A stretch of 64,000 nt of DNA from Micractinium sp. NFX-FRZ (lineage: Eukaryota > Chlorophyta > Trebouxiophyceae > Chlorellales > Chlorellaceae), in contig JAPTJF010000104.1 in assembly GCA_029339195.1 (NCBI GenBank), positions 1-64,000 on the forward strand. Reading direction: 5' to 3'. Both the position numbers and the translations under genes were made by a program. This document shows, piece by piece, positions 11,223 to 23,533 of this stretch. How positions within the stretch are numbered: the first letter of the stretch is position 1; each line of letters starts with the position of its first letter. Under the pieces are notes generated by a model, which saw only the letters and a list, made by a program, of their open reading frames with translations, was not told the origin of the DNA and searched no databases.

Positions 11223-13625
11223 ACACACGCGTACCTCGGCTTAGCAGGCACCCCGGCTCATGAGCAGGGCACTTCCTCCCGCCCGCACAGGGGTGCACCC
11301 CCGCCACCGCTCGCGCTGTGCCGCGAGCGGCACACAGTTCCTGGCCGCCAGAAGCGGCCTGGCCTCCCCACGGGGCTGTTCATAATGTCAGTTTATCACT
11401 AACGAGCACTTTAATTAAATTTAATCAAATAACAATATCATAAGCTGCGGCTACATTATTTTGGTCAGTATCAATAGCATGATTAAGTTTAACAATGAGT
11501 ATCGCAAGCTGTTAATCAGCCCTGTGTTGAATAATCATGTACCTCTGCAACAAATATAGTCTGCGCAAACCAACAACAGCTCGGAGCAAAGCCTGTGTGC
11601 CACAAATGTGTTGAAGCTGTGCCGTGAGGTGGGGCGGGGGTGAGCGGTCACGCTGCATACCTGATCGCGGCTGCAAACCTTGAGCTTATGGTGCTTGCAT
11701 GTCGGGCACCGTGGTGGGTGGGTCGTAGGCAGTAGTCCCTCCCTGCAACTTCCAAGCATCCCTGCGCTATGCAAAGTTCAGGTGTGTTACGGACACGCCA
11801 TGGCAAGTCCCAGTGCCCCAGTGGGCTGGGCCCAACCAATTGGAAGCACCCACTACAGTTGCAACTGCTACAGTTGGCCTCGGGTGGTTAGTTAGGTCGC
11901 CACCATCGCAGCAACAGGGCCCGGCAGGAGCAGGCCAGCCTGTTCAGCCTCCTGGATTCCTTTGCCCAAAAGTGCCACTAGAATCCCCGGCGTGGAAGGG
12001 GCGAACGGCCAGTGGAAGGTGGCTGCCAGCACTGGCAGCTCATTTCTGACTGGTGCAGGGTGGGGACCTGGAGCGGAGTCCTGCGATTTGGGGCCTCCCA
12101 TGCAAATTTCGCCAACTTCTTTGAATCCCCTCTGTAACTTTCTTCTTTAAGGGCCATAGAACGGAATCAGAAGCTCAGCGGTTGGCTGCACGCAGCGTGC
12201 GGCGCACGGGGGCGCGCCGAGGGTTACTTTTTGGTGGAGGCCGCCTGTGGCGCACAAGCCGCCAATCCCCTCTGAGAGATTGTCGGGCACATCCTTACGA
12301 AGGCTTGAGAGCAGCCAGGCGGCCGGCAGCGGCAGCAGAGCGGGAGCTGGCGCGCGTGGCGCACATGGAATTGCGCTTGTGGCCTGCTGGGCGCTTTTTT
12401 CGGGGGTCGGCTCTGAGGGATCGTGGCACATACCAGGGGCATCAAACTGGCAGCGCCCGCATGCGTGCCTGTTTGAAATGCCCAGCGAGCAGCATGTCAT
12501 GGCTTCCCGTGTTCTGGGAAGCCATAAGTGCTCTAAACGCGTGATCAGCAGTGCATGAGACCAGTGGAGGGGCAAGCGACATGTGCTCCACCTGGCCGGC
12601 TGCCTGCCAGCGGCGCTGCCGCCTGCATACGCGGGTGCAGCGGCAGCCAGCGCCACGCGCTATGGGGCAAGAACTTGCGCAGCTGAGGCAGCTCGGTAAA
12701 GCAGCCGCTTCTCAGCGCACTGCAGATGAGAACAAAGTGCCGCTGAGAAGTGCAAGTGGGAGGAGGTTGTTGTCGCCGGTGCGGGAGCCAGCTCCGTCCC
12801 GTCAACAGTAGCGGCGGCAGCCCCCAGCCTCGCATCGTATCCCTGCTGCATTTCATATTTCTCACTGCAGCTGCTGCTGCCGCCGCGCAATTCTTTTCCA
12901 CCGCCTGGTTCATTTGGGTGCCAAAATATTGGGGCTGTGTACGCGACAAGCATTTGCGCACCCTGCCTGCCTCTACCGCCAACGACAACGCTCCCGCGCA
13001 GCCCGCCGCGACCGCCAGTGTTCCCGCTCAGTCCACCGCCCTTCTTCTGCCCCTGACTTTCCCAGAACGCTCCAATGACTGACGCTTCCTGCTGCTCCGC
13101 CAGGGGCTCAGGCTGCTGCTGGCACCAGGCCTGGCAGGCCTGCCGACGCCGTCCACCGCCATGCTGCAGGGATGCAAAGTTTCCAGCATCCTTCGCGCTT
13201 CGGCCGGCTCAGGAGAGCTGCACATGCATCTATAAACCGATCTGCGCCGTTCCGGCGGCCCATATCGCGCTAAATCCGCGGGCCGGGTGCCGACAGGTGC
13301 CGCCGGCGGCCCGCGCAGGGGGCTCGTGGGAGTTTTAAAAACGCTAGATTGTGCGTTAAGGAGTTAAGCAATTCAAAATTTGCCGAAAACAAGCCAAGAA
13401 ATCGGCGGCATGGGCCTCTGATGTGGCGCCCCACCAGACCCCCCACCCTGCACCAGTCAGATCATTGGCACCTGTGGGCGGCGCCGGCGGCAGGCATTTC
13501 TTCCGCCGGCCCTTGGTCTTCTGGGCGCCTGATCCTACCTGCAACATGCACAGTTCCACTTTAGGCGGCTGGAATTGACCTTGCGCCGCGCGTTACTGCC
13601 CAGGTCCAAAGGCGCTCGGGGCGGC
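11223..13625. other. Gene-poor interval between glycoprotein and formin
   Basis: Both strands have ORFs up to about 170 codons, but none shows domain similarity or consistent splicing that I can recognise. The interval contains the AT-rich island at about 11385-11575. A short Ala-rich plus-strand ORF at 12750-13082 and a minus-strand ORF at 12545-12988 overlap each other; I accept neither. The formin promoter should lie in the last few hundred bases. Confidence 0.5.
11385..11575. other. AT-rich island
   Basis: About 190 bases with strongly reduced GC in an otherwise very GC-rich contig, including runs such as TTTAATTAAATTTAATCAAA. It lies about 160 bases beyond the glycoprotein stop. It could be a 3' regulatory or matrix-attachment segment, or an inserted fragment of organellar or element origin; I see no ORF or terminal repeats. 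Confidence 0.6.
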
Positions 13626-16568
13626 ATGGCCGACCTTGCGGAGGGGATCCTGCAAAAGCGAGGTGAGCTCCTGGAGACGGTTGCGCACGGAGCGGAACTT
13701 GCGCGGGGCGTCGCTGGTGCCACCCACCGCCGGTGCCGCTGGCGCCGCCGCTGCCTCCTGCACAGCGGCGGCGGAGGCGACTCTCCTGCCACTGCTGCCT
13801 ACCATGCAGCCAGCTGTTGCATGCACCACATTAGCAAAGCTTGTATTGCTCAGCGACTGCCTTGGCCACACTCCAACCCATCAACGGCGCGCCTTGAAAC
13901 ACCCTTGCTGCCGCCTTAACACTGTCCGCTCCTTCCCCCGGTCGCCTCTGCTCGTGCAGGCGACTATGTCGCCTCCTGGCGCACCCGCTACTTTGTCCTG
14001 CAGGGTGGCCCTGCACCGCAGCTGCTCTATTTCCGGGAGAACCGGCGCGTGGCTGGCCCGCCTGCTGGGGTGCTGCCGCTGGCGCGTGGGCGGGTAACCA
14101 GCAGCGGCGCCCTGGCGTTTACCGTGGAGGCATGCGGCCGGGCTTACCACCTGCGAGCCGCCTCCAGCGGGCAGCGGCAGCACTGGGAGGATGCCATTGG
14201 GGCCGCCATTCGAACAGCAGCAGCAGCAGCAGCAGCAGCAGCCACTGTACAGTCGCCCGCCGGGCTCCCGCCCCCTCATGCACAGCGCCAGCCCTCGCCC
14301 GCGCCCTCCCCCGGTCTCCGGCGACCCAGCGGCCTAGTGGTGCCAGAACCATGCCTGCCAGGGCAGCCGTTTGCCTCGCCCTCGCCCTCGCCCTCCCCTC
14401 ACCGCCACACGCGGCGCAGCACCAGCTCGCACAGCGGCGACGTGGCGCTGCCCTCCCCCGCCGCCGGCGGTGCCAGCGCACCGCACTCCAGCAAGTGGGG
14501 CGGCGGCGCCGGGGGCAGCACCAGCGCCAGTCTCAAGCACGTGCGGGGCAAGTCGTGGACCCACTCCCTCTTCCACTCCACTAGCTCCGGCTCAGAGGCG
14601 GCCTCAGACAGCAGCCGCATTGCGGCAGCGCAGCACCCACAGCAGCTGCAGCAGGCCTCAGCAGCGGCGGCGGCAGAGGCAGCCGACGCGTACAGCGCCA
14701 GCCTGCCTGCCCTGGCGGGGCGCGCCGGGCGGCAGCCCATCCAGGCGCTCATGGCGGGGGTGGGTGCTGGCCTGCCGCTGGAGAGCATCAACGAGCACTA
14801 CCAGCGGGCGCTGCTGTTCTGTGAGCGCCACAGGGCGGAGCTCAGCGGGGAGCAGCTGGGGGTGCTGGAGGTGAGAGGGAAAAGGGTGGGGATACGTGAT
14901 GCCGGGGCTGGCGTGGTGTAGTGCTGGGGCGAATGCACGGCCGGAGGTATCTGGGCCGTCAAGGAGCGTGCTGCTGCCCATGCTTGTTCCTGTACACCGG
15001 CGCTTAGATCATATGAACATGCTTCCCCAGCAATGCAGCGGGCAGCGTTTGGTTTGGAGGCTCGCTTGGGGGCCGTGTTATGCTGCGGTGCGCTCACTCC
15101 TGCTGTGCTGTGCTTACCCCTGCTGCGCCCTGTGCAGGGGTGGCGGGCAATCGCGGAGGGCGCGGGCGGGCAGCAGGCGCACACGGTGGCGGCGGTGGCT
15201 GCTCAGTGCATGCTGGTCATGGAGCTGACGCGGGTGCTGCCGGAGTGGAACAACTGGCTGGCATATGATGTGGTGTACATCAGGTGGGGTGGGCGAGGGG
15301 CGGGGAGGAGGGTGAGGTGGGGTGGTTGAGGGGCGGGAAGGAGGGCGAGGTGGGGGTTGCCGGAATTCACACGACTGGCCCCCTTGTAATGTATGGTACT
15401 TCACATCTGTGGGGCGGGACAAAGCTGCTTGGAGCGAGTGGGGTTGAGAGGGCTGGCTGGCATGTGGTGTGTTTGTGTGACAGGACACCAGAGCAGGCTG
15501 TGCACAGCACAGCACTGCATGCAGAGCAGCAGTGCTTAGCCAACACCCTCGGTGGGCTTCACACTTGGTGCCCCGGTCGTCACGAACTGGCCAAGCCCCA
15601 ACCTGCAAGTGCAGCCGCAGCATTTGACAATCGAGTTTCAAGATGTGCCCGTGCTTATGACCGCCTGCCCTCACAACCCTCACCCCTGCTCCCGCCCCTG
15701 TTGCCCCCCTTCCTCCCCCTCCCCTCTGCAGCCCCGAAGGCATGATTTCCGAGGTGCAGCGCTGGCCGGGCGCCGAGTCTCTGGGCGACGCCAAGGAGTG
15801 CCTCGACTTTGCCAGCTCCGCCTGGTGCCGCCTGTTCTGCCGCCTGCACGGCGGCGAGCTGCTGCTGGAGGCGCTGCTGCTGCACAGCGAAGCGCTGGAG
15901 CAGGGGCAGCGGCAGGCAGAGCCGGCGGCGCTGGCGGCCCTGCAGGCCCTGCACTCCCTCGTCAGGTGGGCCCCGGGCAGGGCGGGGTGGGGGTGAGGGA
16001 GGTGCGGCGAAGAGGGGAGGCGGCGCTGGCGGAGGCGGAGGCGCTTGCTTGCCAGGTGGACAGCCAGGGCAGGGTCGGGGAGATCTGCTGGCCTGATGAG
16101 AGTGGCCGGCTTGCTGGTGAGGGTTGGCAGCTGGCAAGGAGTTTCTGGCCCACAAACTCGCGGTTGGGCAGCCCATCGGCCAGGTCACCCCCACTCAGGC
16201 AAGCCTTTGCCTTGCTGCCGTCCTTCCCTTCCCTGCCCCATCCCTTTGCCTTTGCCTCCCTGTACAGAGTCCCGCCCCTCCTTCCTCCCCTCCCCCCGCC
16301 CCCTCCCCCACCCCTGCAGCGGCGCCGTGGGCATGGAGGCGTGCCTGGCGGTGCCTCAGTTTGTGCCAGCAGTCTGCCTGGCTCTGGACGACGCTCATGC
16401 AGCCTGCAGTGAAGTGGCCCTGCAGCTGCTGGCCACCACTCTGTTGTACAGCGAGGCTGGGTATGCAGCGGTGCTGCACACGCTGCTGGGGGAGGAGCCG
16501 CCTGCCGCTCGGGCACCGCCAGCAGGCCAGCAGGCACAGCAGGCGCAGCAGCAGCGGGTGCAGGATGT

Positions 16569-16606
<38 letters not shown>

Positions 16607-19600
16607 CTGGGCAGGCAGCGGCGCCGCCTGCGGCGCCGCCACCGCCGCCAGTTCTGCCGGGCAGAGCTGCGGGCGTGGGCACGCCGCCGCGGCCCCCGCC
16701 GCCGCCACCGCCACTGCCTGGGGCCGCCGCAGGCGCAGCCACCCCTCCCCGCCCTCTGCCACCGCCGCCGCCGCCACCAGGCAGTGCGGCAGGCGCCGCA
16801 ACCCCGCCTCGCCCCCCGCCACCACCGCCGCCGCCACCTGGCAAACCAGCAGCCACCGCCGCTACGCCACCTCGACCCCCACCACCGCCGCCGCCACCAC
16901 CAGGCAGGGCAGCAGGCGCTGCCGCCACGCCACCTCGGCCCCCACCACCGCCACCGCCCCTGCCTGGTTTGACGGGTGCAGCAGGTGCAGCCACCCCGGC
17001 CCGGCCACCGCCGCCTCCCCCACCGCCGCCCGGGAAGCCAGCAGCAGCAGGAGCAGCCACACCGCCCCGACCGCCCCCACCGCCCCCACCCCTTCCGGGG
17101 TCAGGATCGGCAGCGGCGGCGCCGCCTGGCCTCATGCACACCACCCCTCCCCGCCAGCAGCATGCCGCCGGCATGTCTGTTATGGCAAACGGAGTGCTGG
17201 GAGGAGCAGGAGCGGGGGCGGCAGCAGCAGCAGCGGAAGGGACAGGGCAGCAGCAGGGGCAGCAGCAGCAGCAGCAGGGGCAGCAGCAGCGGCAGGTGCC
17301 TGCAGGTGCAGACTCCCCGCTGCCCTCGCCAAGCCAGGCCATGGCCCGGGCGCTCTCCACCCCACTGAAGGCAGCCGCAGCAGAGGCCGCCGCCGCCGCC
17401 GCAGCGTCAGCATCTCACGCAGACGGCGGCACAGCAGCAGGGCTGCCTGGTGGCGGCGGCGGCGCTGGCGCCGGCGCCAGCAGTGCTGTGCCTGCTGTGC
17501 ACATCGAGGGGTTGGAGGGCGACGGCTTTGCGTACCTGCGTACCACCGCACGGGCGCACCGCGACCTGTGTGCGCTGCTTCTCCAGCTGATGCAGGTGCA
17601 GGGCGGCCTGCAACCTGGGGTGGCGTTGGGAATGTGCTGCTGCTGGTGCCGCTGCAGGTGGTGGGGATGCACTGATGGTGTCGCTGCTGCTGCTGGGGGG
17701 CTGAGAGGCAGGCAGTGCTGGGCAGCAACGTGGCGCCTCCCTTGCCGTGCCTGCAGTGCCTGCTCACCTCCCACCTGCCTGCCTGCCTGCCCGCCTGTCA
17801 TCCACCCTGTACTGCCCACTCGCCTGCTTTCCAGGGCGGCAACAAGCCCGGTGCGGCAGGCTCCTCTGCCAGCGACTCTCTGGACTTGGAGCTGACAGAT
17901 CATGCGATCCGCCTAGTCAGCATCGCGCTGACGAGCCCAGAGGGGTCGACGCCAGGTGGCGCGCGCTTGCGGCGGCGCCTGGCGGATGCCCTACTGGAGC
18001 GAGGCCTGCTCAAGGTGATGGCAGATCTGAGGGAGTGGGGCAGCGCTGTGCTGAGTGATGACGTGGAGGGGCTGAAGATGGCGCTGATGGCGGTGCTGGC
18101 GCCACCTAAGCCGCCACCTGGCGGCAGCGGCGGCGAGCCGACACAGCAGCGCGCGGTTTCTCCGCCGCCCCCGCCGCCACCCCCACCCCCGCCTCCGATA
18201 GCCACAGCCGGGGTGCCGCCGCCGCCGCCGCCCCCGCCGCCCCCCGGCGGCCGGGCACGTCCTGCAGGGCCGCCGCCGCCGCCGCCGGCACCCAAGCCTG
18301 CGCCGCTGCCGGCAGTGGACCCGGGGCCTGCCCCGGCCGCCAAGATGCGCACCTTCTTCTGGGACAAGCTGCCGCCTGCACGGCTGGCGGGCACGTTCTG
18401 GGAGGCCAACCCGCCAGACTACTCCCTCCTGGACCCGCCCTCTGTGGAGGAGCGGTTCCAGGCAGCCATCCGCCGGCCGAGCAGCGCCGGGGGCGGCGGC
18501 GCGGCGCGGGACAACGGCGGTGCGCGGGGCAGCTGGCTGGGCAGAGGGTGTGCCAAGGGGGGTGGGATGGGGGAGCCGCATCCTGGTCTGGCCTGCTGTC
18601 CTGCACCTGTCCCTTTTGCCTCCATGGCATATATGCTGCTGCACACTGCCTGGCATATATGCTGCTGCTGCTGTTGCTGCCATCTCGTCTGCTGCTCATG
18701 CCATCCGCAGTGCACCCATGCCGCTCCTCCTGCCTGCCCGCCCGCCCGCAGGCTCCCCTGAAGGCGGCGCCAAGGGCAAGCAGGCGGTGGCAGCCCTGGA
18801 CACCCGGCGGGCCACCAACATTGGGTGAGCTCCCTGCGTGTTTCCCTGCCTTGCCTGCTTGCCTTGCCTGCCTGCCTTGCCACCCGCTTGCGTTGCACCG
18901 ACATGTGGCCCTTTCGGCATGCCTGCCACGCCTCCGTGCAAGCACAGGAACACGCCTGCCTCCTCCCCACTTCCTCCCGCCCTCCTCTCCAGCCATGGCT
19001 GCTCACCCGTATGCCAACTCACTTCCCTTGCTGCCCTGTCGTCCCCTTCCTCCTCCCCCTCCCTCCCACCTCTCCATTCATGGCTGCTCACCCGTGCGCC
19101 AACTCACCCCCCCTGCCTGCAGGATCCTGATGGCCCGACTGCGGGCGCCCTGGCAGCAGGTGCCGGCCGCCGTGGCCGCCCTCGACCCGCGCCTCTTCAG
19201 CAGCGCAGACGACGTGACCGCCGTGCTGCAGGTGGGCGGGCAGGGGGGCAAAGACGGGTGCACACATTGCTGTGTGACACAGGCATATGCGTGGTGTTTG
19301 GAACCTACAGTGTTACGGGAGCCTGGCGTCACAAGCTGTTGTGGAAGGGTATGTATTCAGCAAGCGAGGGCCGCAACAACCAAGACAAGTCAATGCAGGG
19401 TTGTTGCACCCCCTGCACAATCAGCCACATGCGCATCTTTCTCTTGCCCCTTGCTTTCTTCCCTGCCTGCAGTGCGCCCCCAGTGAGGATGAGATGAAGC
19501 TGCTGCGCTCCTTTCTGGAGGCCGGCGGCCAGGAGAGCGCGATGGCAGACTCGGAGCGGTTCGCCTGGCAGCTGGGGCAGGTGGGGAGGGAAGGGGGGGC

Positions 19601-22215
19601 CCTGGTGGCTGGGGCAGGAGCGGTGGAATGAACTCCTAGGCGGACCATGTGCATGTTGCAGCTGGTGCAGATGCGGCGAGGCAGGCTGGGTTGGTGGGTG
19701 GGGTACATGCAGCGGGGGCTGTGGGCTGGGAGCGGGTGGGCAGACAGCTGCCGGGCAGGGGTGCATGGCGGGAAGGCATTTGGGTAGGCCGGCCGGCCGG
19801 CCGGCCGGTGGGTATGCAGCTGGTTAACAGCATGGCACACCGCACGCGACGAGCAGTCTGTAGGCTGGCTGGCGGGCGGAAGGGCGGGTTGCCTGGGCAC
19901 TGGTGATCCAGCTGGCGCGGTGTCAGTGTAGAGCGCCGGCCAGCCCTGCCACTGCACTTCCTCCCTGCCTCCCTGGCCCCCTGCCTCCCTGCCTCCCTGC
20001 CACGTGGTCACCCGCCGTCCCTGCCTGCGTGACTGCCTGCTGCCTGCCCCCGCCTCTCGCCTGCCCGGCAGGTACCCCGCCTGGCGCCCCGCCTGCGCTG
20101 CCTGCTCTTCCAGCACGAAGCGCCGCAGCAGCTGCAGGTGGGTGCTTGCTTGTGCTTGCTTTACATCTTTTTACCCGCAATGAATCTTGCGAAAAAGTGA
20201 CCTCAGACCTCACTGATGGGTGATCCTGGTCAGGCAGCCGCCTTGTCATCACTCTGACTGATGGCCGTGGCTGCGCCCCGGCGCCCGGCCGCCAAGGGTG
20301 GTGCCCTCTGTTATGGCCGCTGTGCACGGTGTGCTGCGCACGGTATGCTCGCTCTCTCGGGTGCAGTTGCTGGCCATGGCTGCCACACACATTGTGTGAC
20401 TGCTCACCCAGCTCCCTCCAAATCACCACAGCCACGACTAATAACAGCCCTTCCCCTCCGGCACCGGCCAACTTTGCCCCTCCTCAGGATGCGCTGAGCA
20501 CGCTGGGATGCCACCTGGCGGCTCAGCGGGAGCTGAGGGGGAGCGCCGCTTTTGCTCAGGCGCTGCGGCACGCGCTGGCGCTGGGGTGAGGCACATTGCC
20601 TGCCTGCTTGCCCGCCTGGCTGCTGTCTGGCCCATCCTGCCCTGCTGCTGCACCCCAGCATCATCAAGTCCCATGACTCTTGCCACACCCTGCTCTCTGT
20701 GCTTCTCTGTGCCAATGCACGCCTCTATCTTTGCCCGGGCTAAGCCCCTTCCCTGCTGTTGTCCGTGTGTCCCTGTCTGTGCCCCTGATGCTGCACCCGA
20801 CCCACCGCCCTCCGCCTGCCCTCCCACCCACCCTTTTCCCGAAACGGCAGCAACTTCTTGAACCACGGCAATGCGCGGCTGGGATGCGCCGCCGGCTTCC
20901 GCCTCAGAAACCTGACTAAGCTCGCAGACACGCGCTCCCTGGTGAGAGGCTGGCCTGCGTATGGCTTCATTCTTATTCCGCACTTGCTGCACCCGCTGCC
21001 GTGGTGTGCGTGCTGTTGGTCCCAAGCCTGTGCACCTTCCTGTGCACGTGCTGTGCTTGACCGCCTGGTGCAGCAGCTTTGGGTCAGCATGCATGTAGCC
21101 TTGCTGTACCCGGCCACTCCTCCTGGTTTGCCTGCCTGGCCAGCCTTGTCTGGGTTTCCCCTTCAAGTGATTGCTTGGCTCGCCTGTCCTGATGTACTGC
21201 TGCATGGGCTGACATGCATGATTCCGTCCTTGCAGGGCAGCAAGGAGACGCTGCTGGCGAACCTCTCCTCTTCAATATCTAGATGTGTTCCCATTTAACA
21301 GGTCACACAACGCCCCTTCATCTGCAGGACGGCAAGGAGACGCTGCTGACGTGGATTGCGCGCCAGCTGGTGGGCGCCACCCCGCCGCTGCCGGTCCTGG
21401 GGGTAGAGGTGCCCCACGTGGCCAGCCCCCGCCTGCGGGTGACTGTGGACGAGGCGGCAGCTGCACTGGCTGCCGTGGAGGCGGGGCTGGCCGCCGCGAA
21501 AGCCGAGCTGCGCGGCATGCCAGCTGGCGCAGCAGGCGGCCCAGCAGGCGCAGCAGGGCCCAGCGGAGGCGGCGGCGAGGGGTCACAGGCAGGCGGCAGC
21601 GACGCTGGCAGCGGCGGTGACGTCAGCAGCAGCGGCTCCCATGCCCTGGCTGCTGTGGTTGCTGAGCTGGAGCGCCAGCTGGCGGGCGCCCGTGCCCAGC
21701 TGGACGCCTGCCGCTCCGGTTTCGCCAGCCTGGCAGCCTTCTACGGAGAGCAAGCCTCCGCAATGGCCAACGAGCAGGAGCTGTGGAGCGGGGTGCAGGC
21801 TTTCGTGGACCGCTTCAGTGCGGCGCAGCGGGCGGTGGAGAAGGAGGCGCGGGAGGCGGCGGAGCGGTTGCGCCGCCAGGGGGGCGGCAGCACCCCCGCC
21901 AGGGCCAGCCGAAGGGGCGGCCCTGCAGCAGCAGAGGCAGCGACAGCAGCAGCAGACGCACCGCCCGCTGCAGCGGCAGCGGCAGGGCAGCAGGGTGCTG
22001 CTGCTGCGTCCGTCTGCAGCGCCTCTGCAAAGCCGCTCCCAGGCGTGCAGCTCGCCAACGGCACAGGCGCAGCATCCGAGCCGCCGGCTGACGGCGCGCC
22101 TCAGCTGCTGCAGGCGGGCAGCGCGGGCACGGCCCGCCAGCTGGACTTCCCCAGCCCACCCAGGCAGGAGGGCCACCTGCCTGGTGCAGGCAGCTGTCAG
22201 ACAGTGGCCAGCTGA
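13626..22215 (+). CDS. Formin with N-terminal PH domain (PH-FH3-FH1-FH2)
   Basis: Actin nucleator/elongator. Exon 1 (13626-13662) reads MADLAEGILQKR and splices in phase 1 to GDYVASWRTRYFVLQ at 13960, giving a textbook PH domain start that continues to about residue 100 (HWEDAIGAAIRTA). Other exons: to 14870; 15138-15283; 15732-15965; 16320-17595; 17835-18519; 18752-18823; 19123-19230; 19472-19580; 20071-20135; 20488-20585; 20851-20940; 21328-22215. An FH3/armadillo-like region (EVALQLLATTLLYSEAGY, later LADALLERGLLKVMADLREW) is split by a Pro-rich, poly-Gln and Ser/Ala-rich insert of roughly 400 residues. A second polyproline FH1 (18160-18310) directly precedes FH2, which begins KMRTFFWDKLPPARLAGTFW. 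FH2 continues through LDTRRATNIG, VPRLAPRLRCLLF and NFLNHGNARLGCAAGF to GKETLLTWIARQL. The C-terminal tail is coiled-coil then low complexity, with stop TGA. Confident formin; the exact exon set of the low-complexity part is less sure. Confidence 0.88.
16570..16605 (+). repeat. CAG repeat encoding poly-Gln in the formin
   Basis: Twelve consecutive CAG codons in the insert between the two parts of the FH3-like region. It is followed at once by Pro-rich blocks separated by GxAAGAATPPRP-type linkers. Likely length-polymorphic. Confidence 0.95.
18990..19113 (+). repeat. Intronic duplicated segment in the formin
   Basis: The segment ATGGCTGCTCACCCGT followed by TGCCAACTCAC occurs twice, near 18994 and 19080, inside the intron before the exon at 19123. 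The two copies are separated by pyrimidine-rich sequence. Confidence 0.75.
19786..19808. repeat. GGCC palindromic tract
   Basis: Five to six GGCC units in a formin intron. The tract is fully self-complementary and could form a hairpin or Z-DNA-prone segment. Confidence 0.8.
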
Positions 22216-23533
22216 CCGCAGGCCCGCCCGAGCTAGGCCATCTCGAGTAGACTCCCCCTCAGCTGGCAAGGCTGGCTCGTGCCTGCCGCTCGGTGTGGCA
22301 TCACGCACTTTAGTGACGTTCACTCAACAGACTTTGACCGACCTCCAGGGCTGCAAAGCCTTCCGACCCAACTACCCACCGACCACTCTTGCCTTTTGTA
22401 CCATCCATCTCCTCCAACTTGTGTTTGCCAGCAAGCAGCGTAGCTTCTCTCTCATACCCTCGCCACCCACTTTAGCTTCCAACCAACTGACTGCCGCTCT
22501 CCCATGCGTCGTATGACTTGATTCACCTCCCGCCTTCGACCTGCCTCCCTTTTGTGCCAGCCTGCTCCCCGTGCATGTTGGTGATTTACAGAAAGGTTGC
22601 TGCAATTCCGCGGCAAGAAAAAAACGCACAGCAGAGGCGGCAGGGGTGACAAAAAGGGAACAGGCTCGCAAGGGGGGGGGCGGCCACACTCAGAGGGGGT
22701 CTGGAATCGAGTTTAGCAACGTGGGAGGCAAGTGCTTGGATAAAACGAGGGGAGGTGCGGGAGGGGGGAGGGGTTGTGTGCACAAACAAAGGAACGGAGG
22801 GGGGGTGGGGTCTGCGCGCTACGAAGGGGGGGCACCGCACACACAGCCGCAAAACGAATGAAGGAGGGGGGTTTGGTAGTGTAGAATCGCTAGTTCACAA
22901 GAGTGGGGTAGCAGTAGGCACAACACGCCGGCTACAGGAGTGGGAGGCAGGGTGCAGGCAGGGGAGGGGTGGGTTGTACACGCGGGCGGGGCGGGGTGGG
23001 ACGGGGCGGCTGGTGTGGAAAAGGTAACAGGAGGGTTTCTGTAGCAGTGGGCGCGGCGGCGCTGCGAACTGAGGGCAGCGGGCCGGCACGACAAGCAAGG
23101 CGGAGGGGGGGAGGGCTGCCGGCGCACGCCAAGCGGCGCCCGCTTGGGGCGAGGCCGCTCGGCAGCGCGCGGCAGAAGCGCGCAGGGCCTCCAAGGTGTG
23201 TGTGGTTATGTACCATAGGCTACTGTACTGTCGTGGGGGGTGGCCAGGCAGAAATGTGGGGGCCAGGGCCAGGCAAGGCACACAAGGGGATACGTGCAGC
23301 GAGCGGGGGAGTGGAGAGTCCAGTCGGGGTGTCCAGATCCAGTGGTGGTGGTGGTGGTGGGGGGGGGGGGGATACACGTGGGGGTCTGGCCGGGGGGCAA
23401 GATGGGTGGGTGGTGGGTTGATGGGGTTGGTTGGGTTTGGCTTGGGCTTCAAGTCAGCTCGAGCAGGTGCTGCGGGCCGGGCAGCACAAGCCTGCCTGCC
23501 AGACAGCCCAGCTGGCTGGCTGGCTCAGCCTGC
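22216..23533. other. G-rich interval between convergent genes
   Basis: Lies between the formin stop and the stop of the minus-strand orphan, so it holds both 3' ends. The plus strand is strongly G-rich from about 22660 to 23420, with runs of 7-13 G, for example near 23357-23371 after a GGT repeat. Long ORFs on either strand are composition artefacts. No gene is supported. Confidence 0.5.

Noticed and set aside
12545..13082. Overlapping Ala-rich ORFs on both strands between glycoprotein and formin
   Set aside because: No domain, no splice consistency and mutual overlap; not enough to call a gene.
14219..14242. AGC repeat as a separate microsatellite feature or poly-Ala expansion
   Set aside because: It encodes a short Ala run at the end of the PH domain exon; ordinary for this GC-rich genome.
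16395..17360. 321-codon minus-strand Gly-rich ORF in the formin
   Set aside because: Mirror image of the polyproline/poly-Gln coding region; no independent motif.
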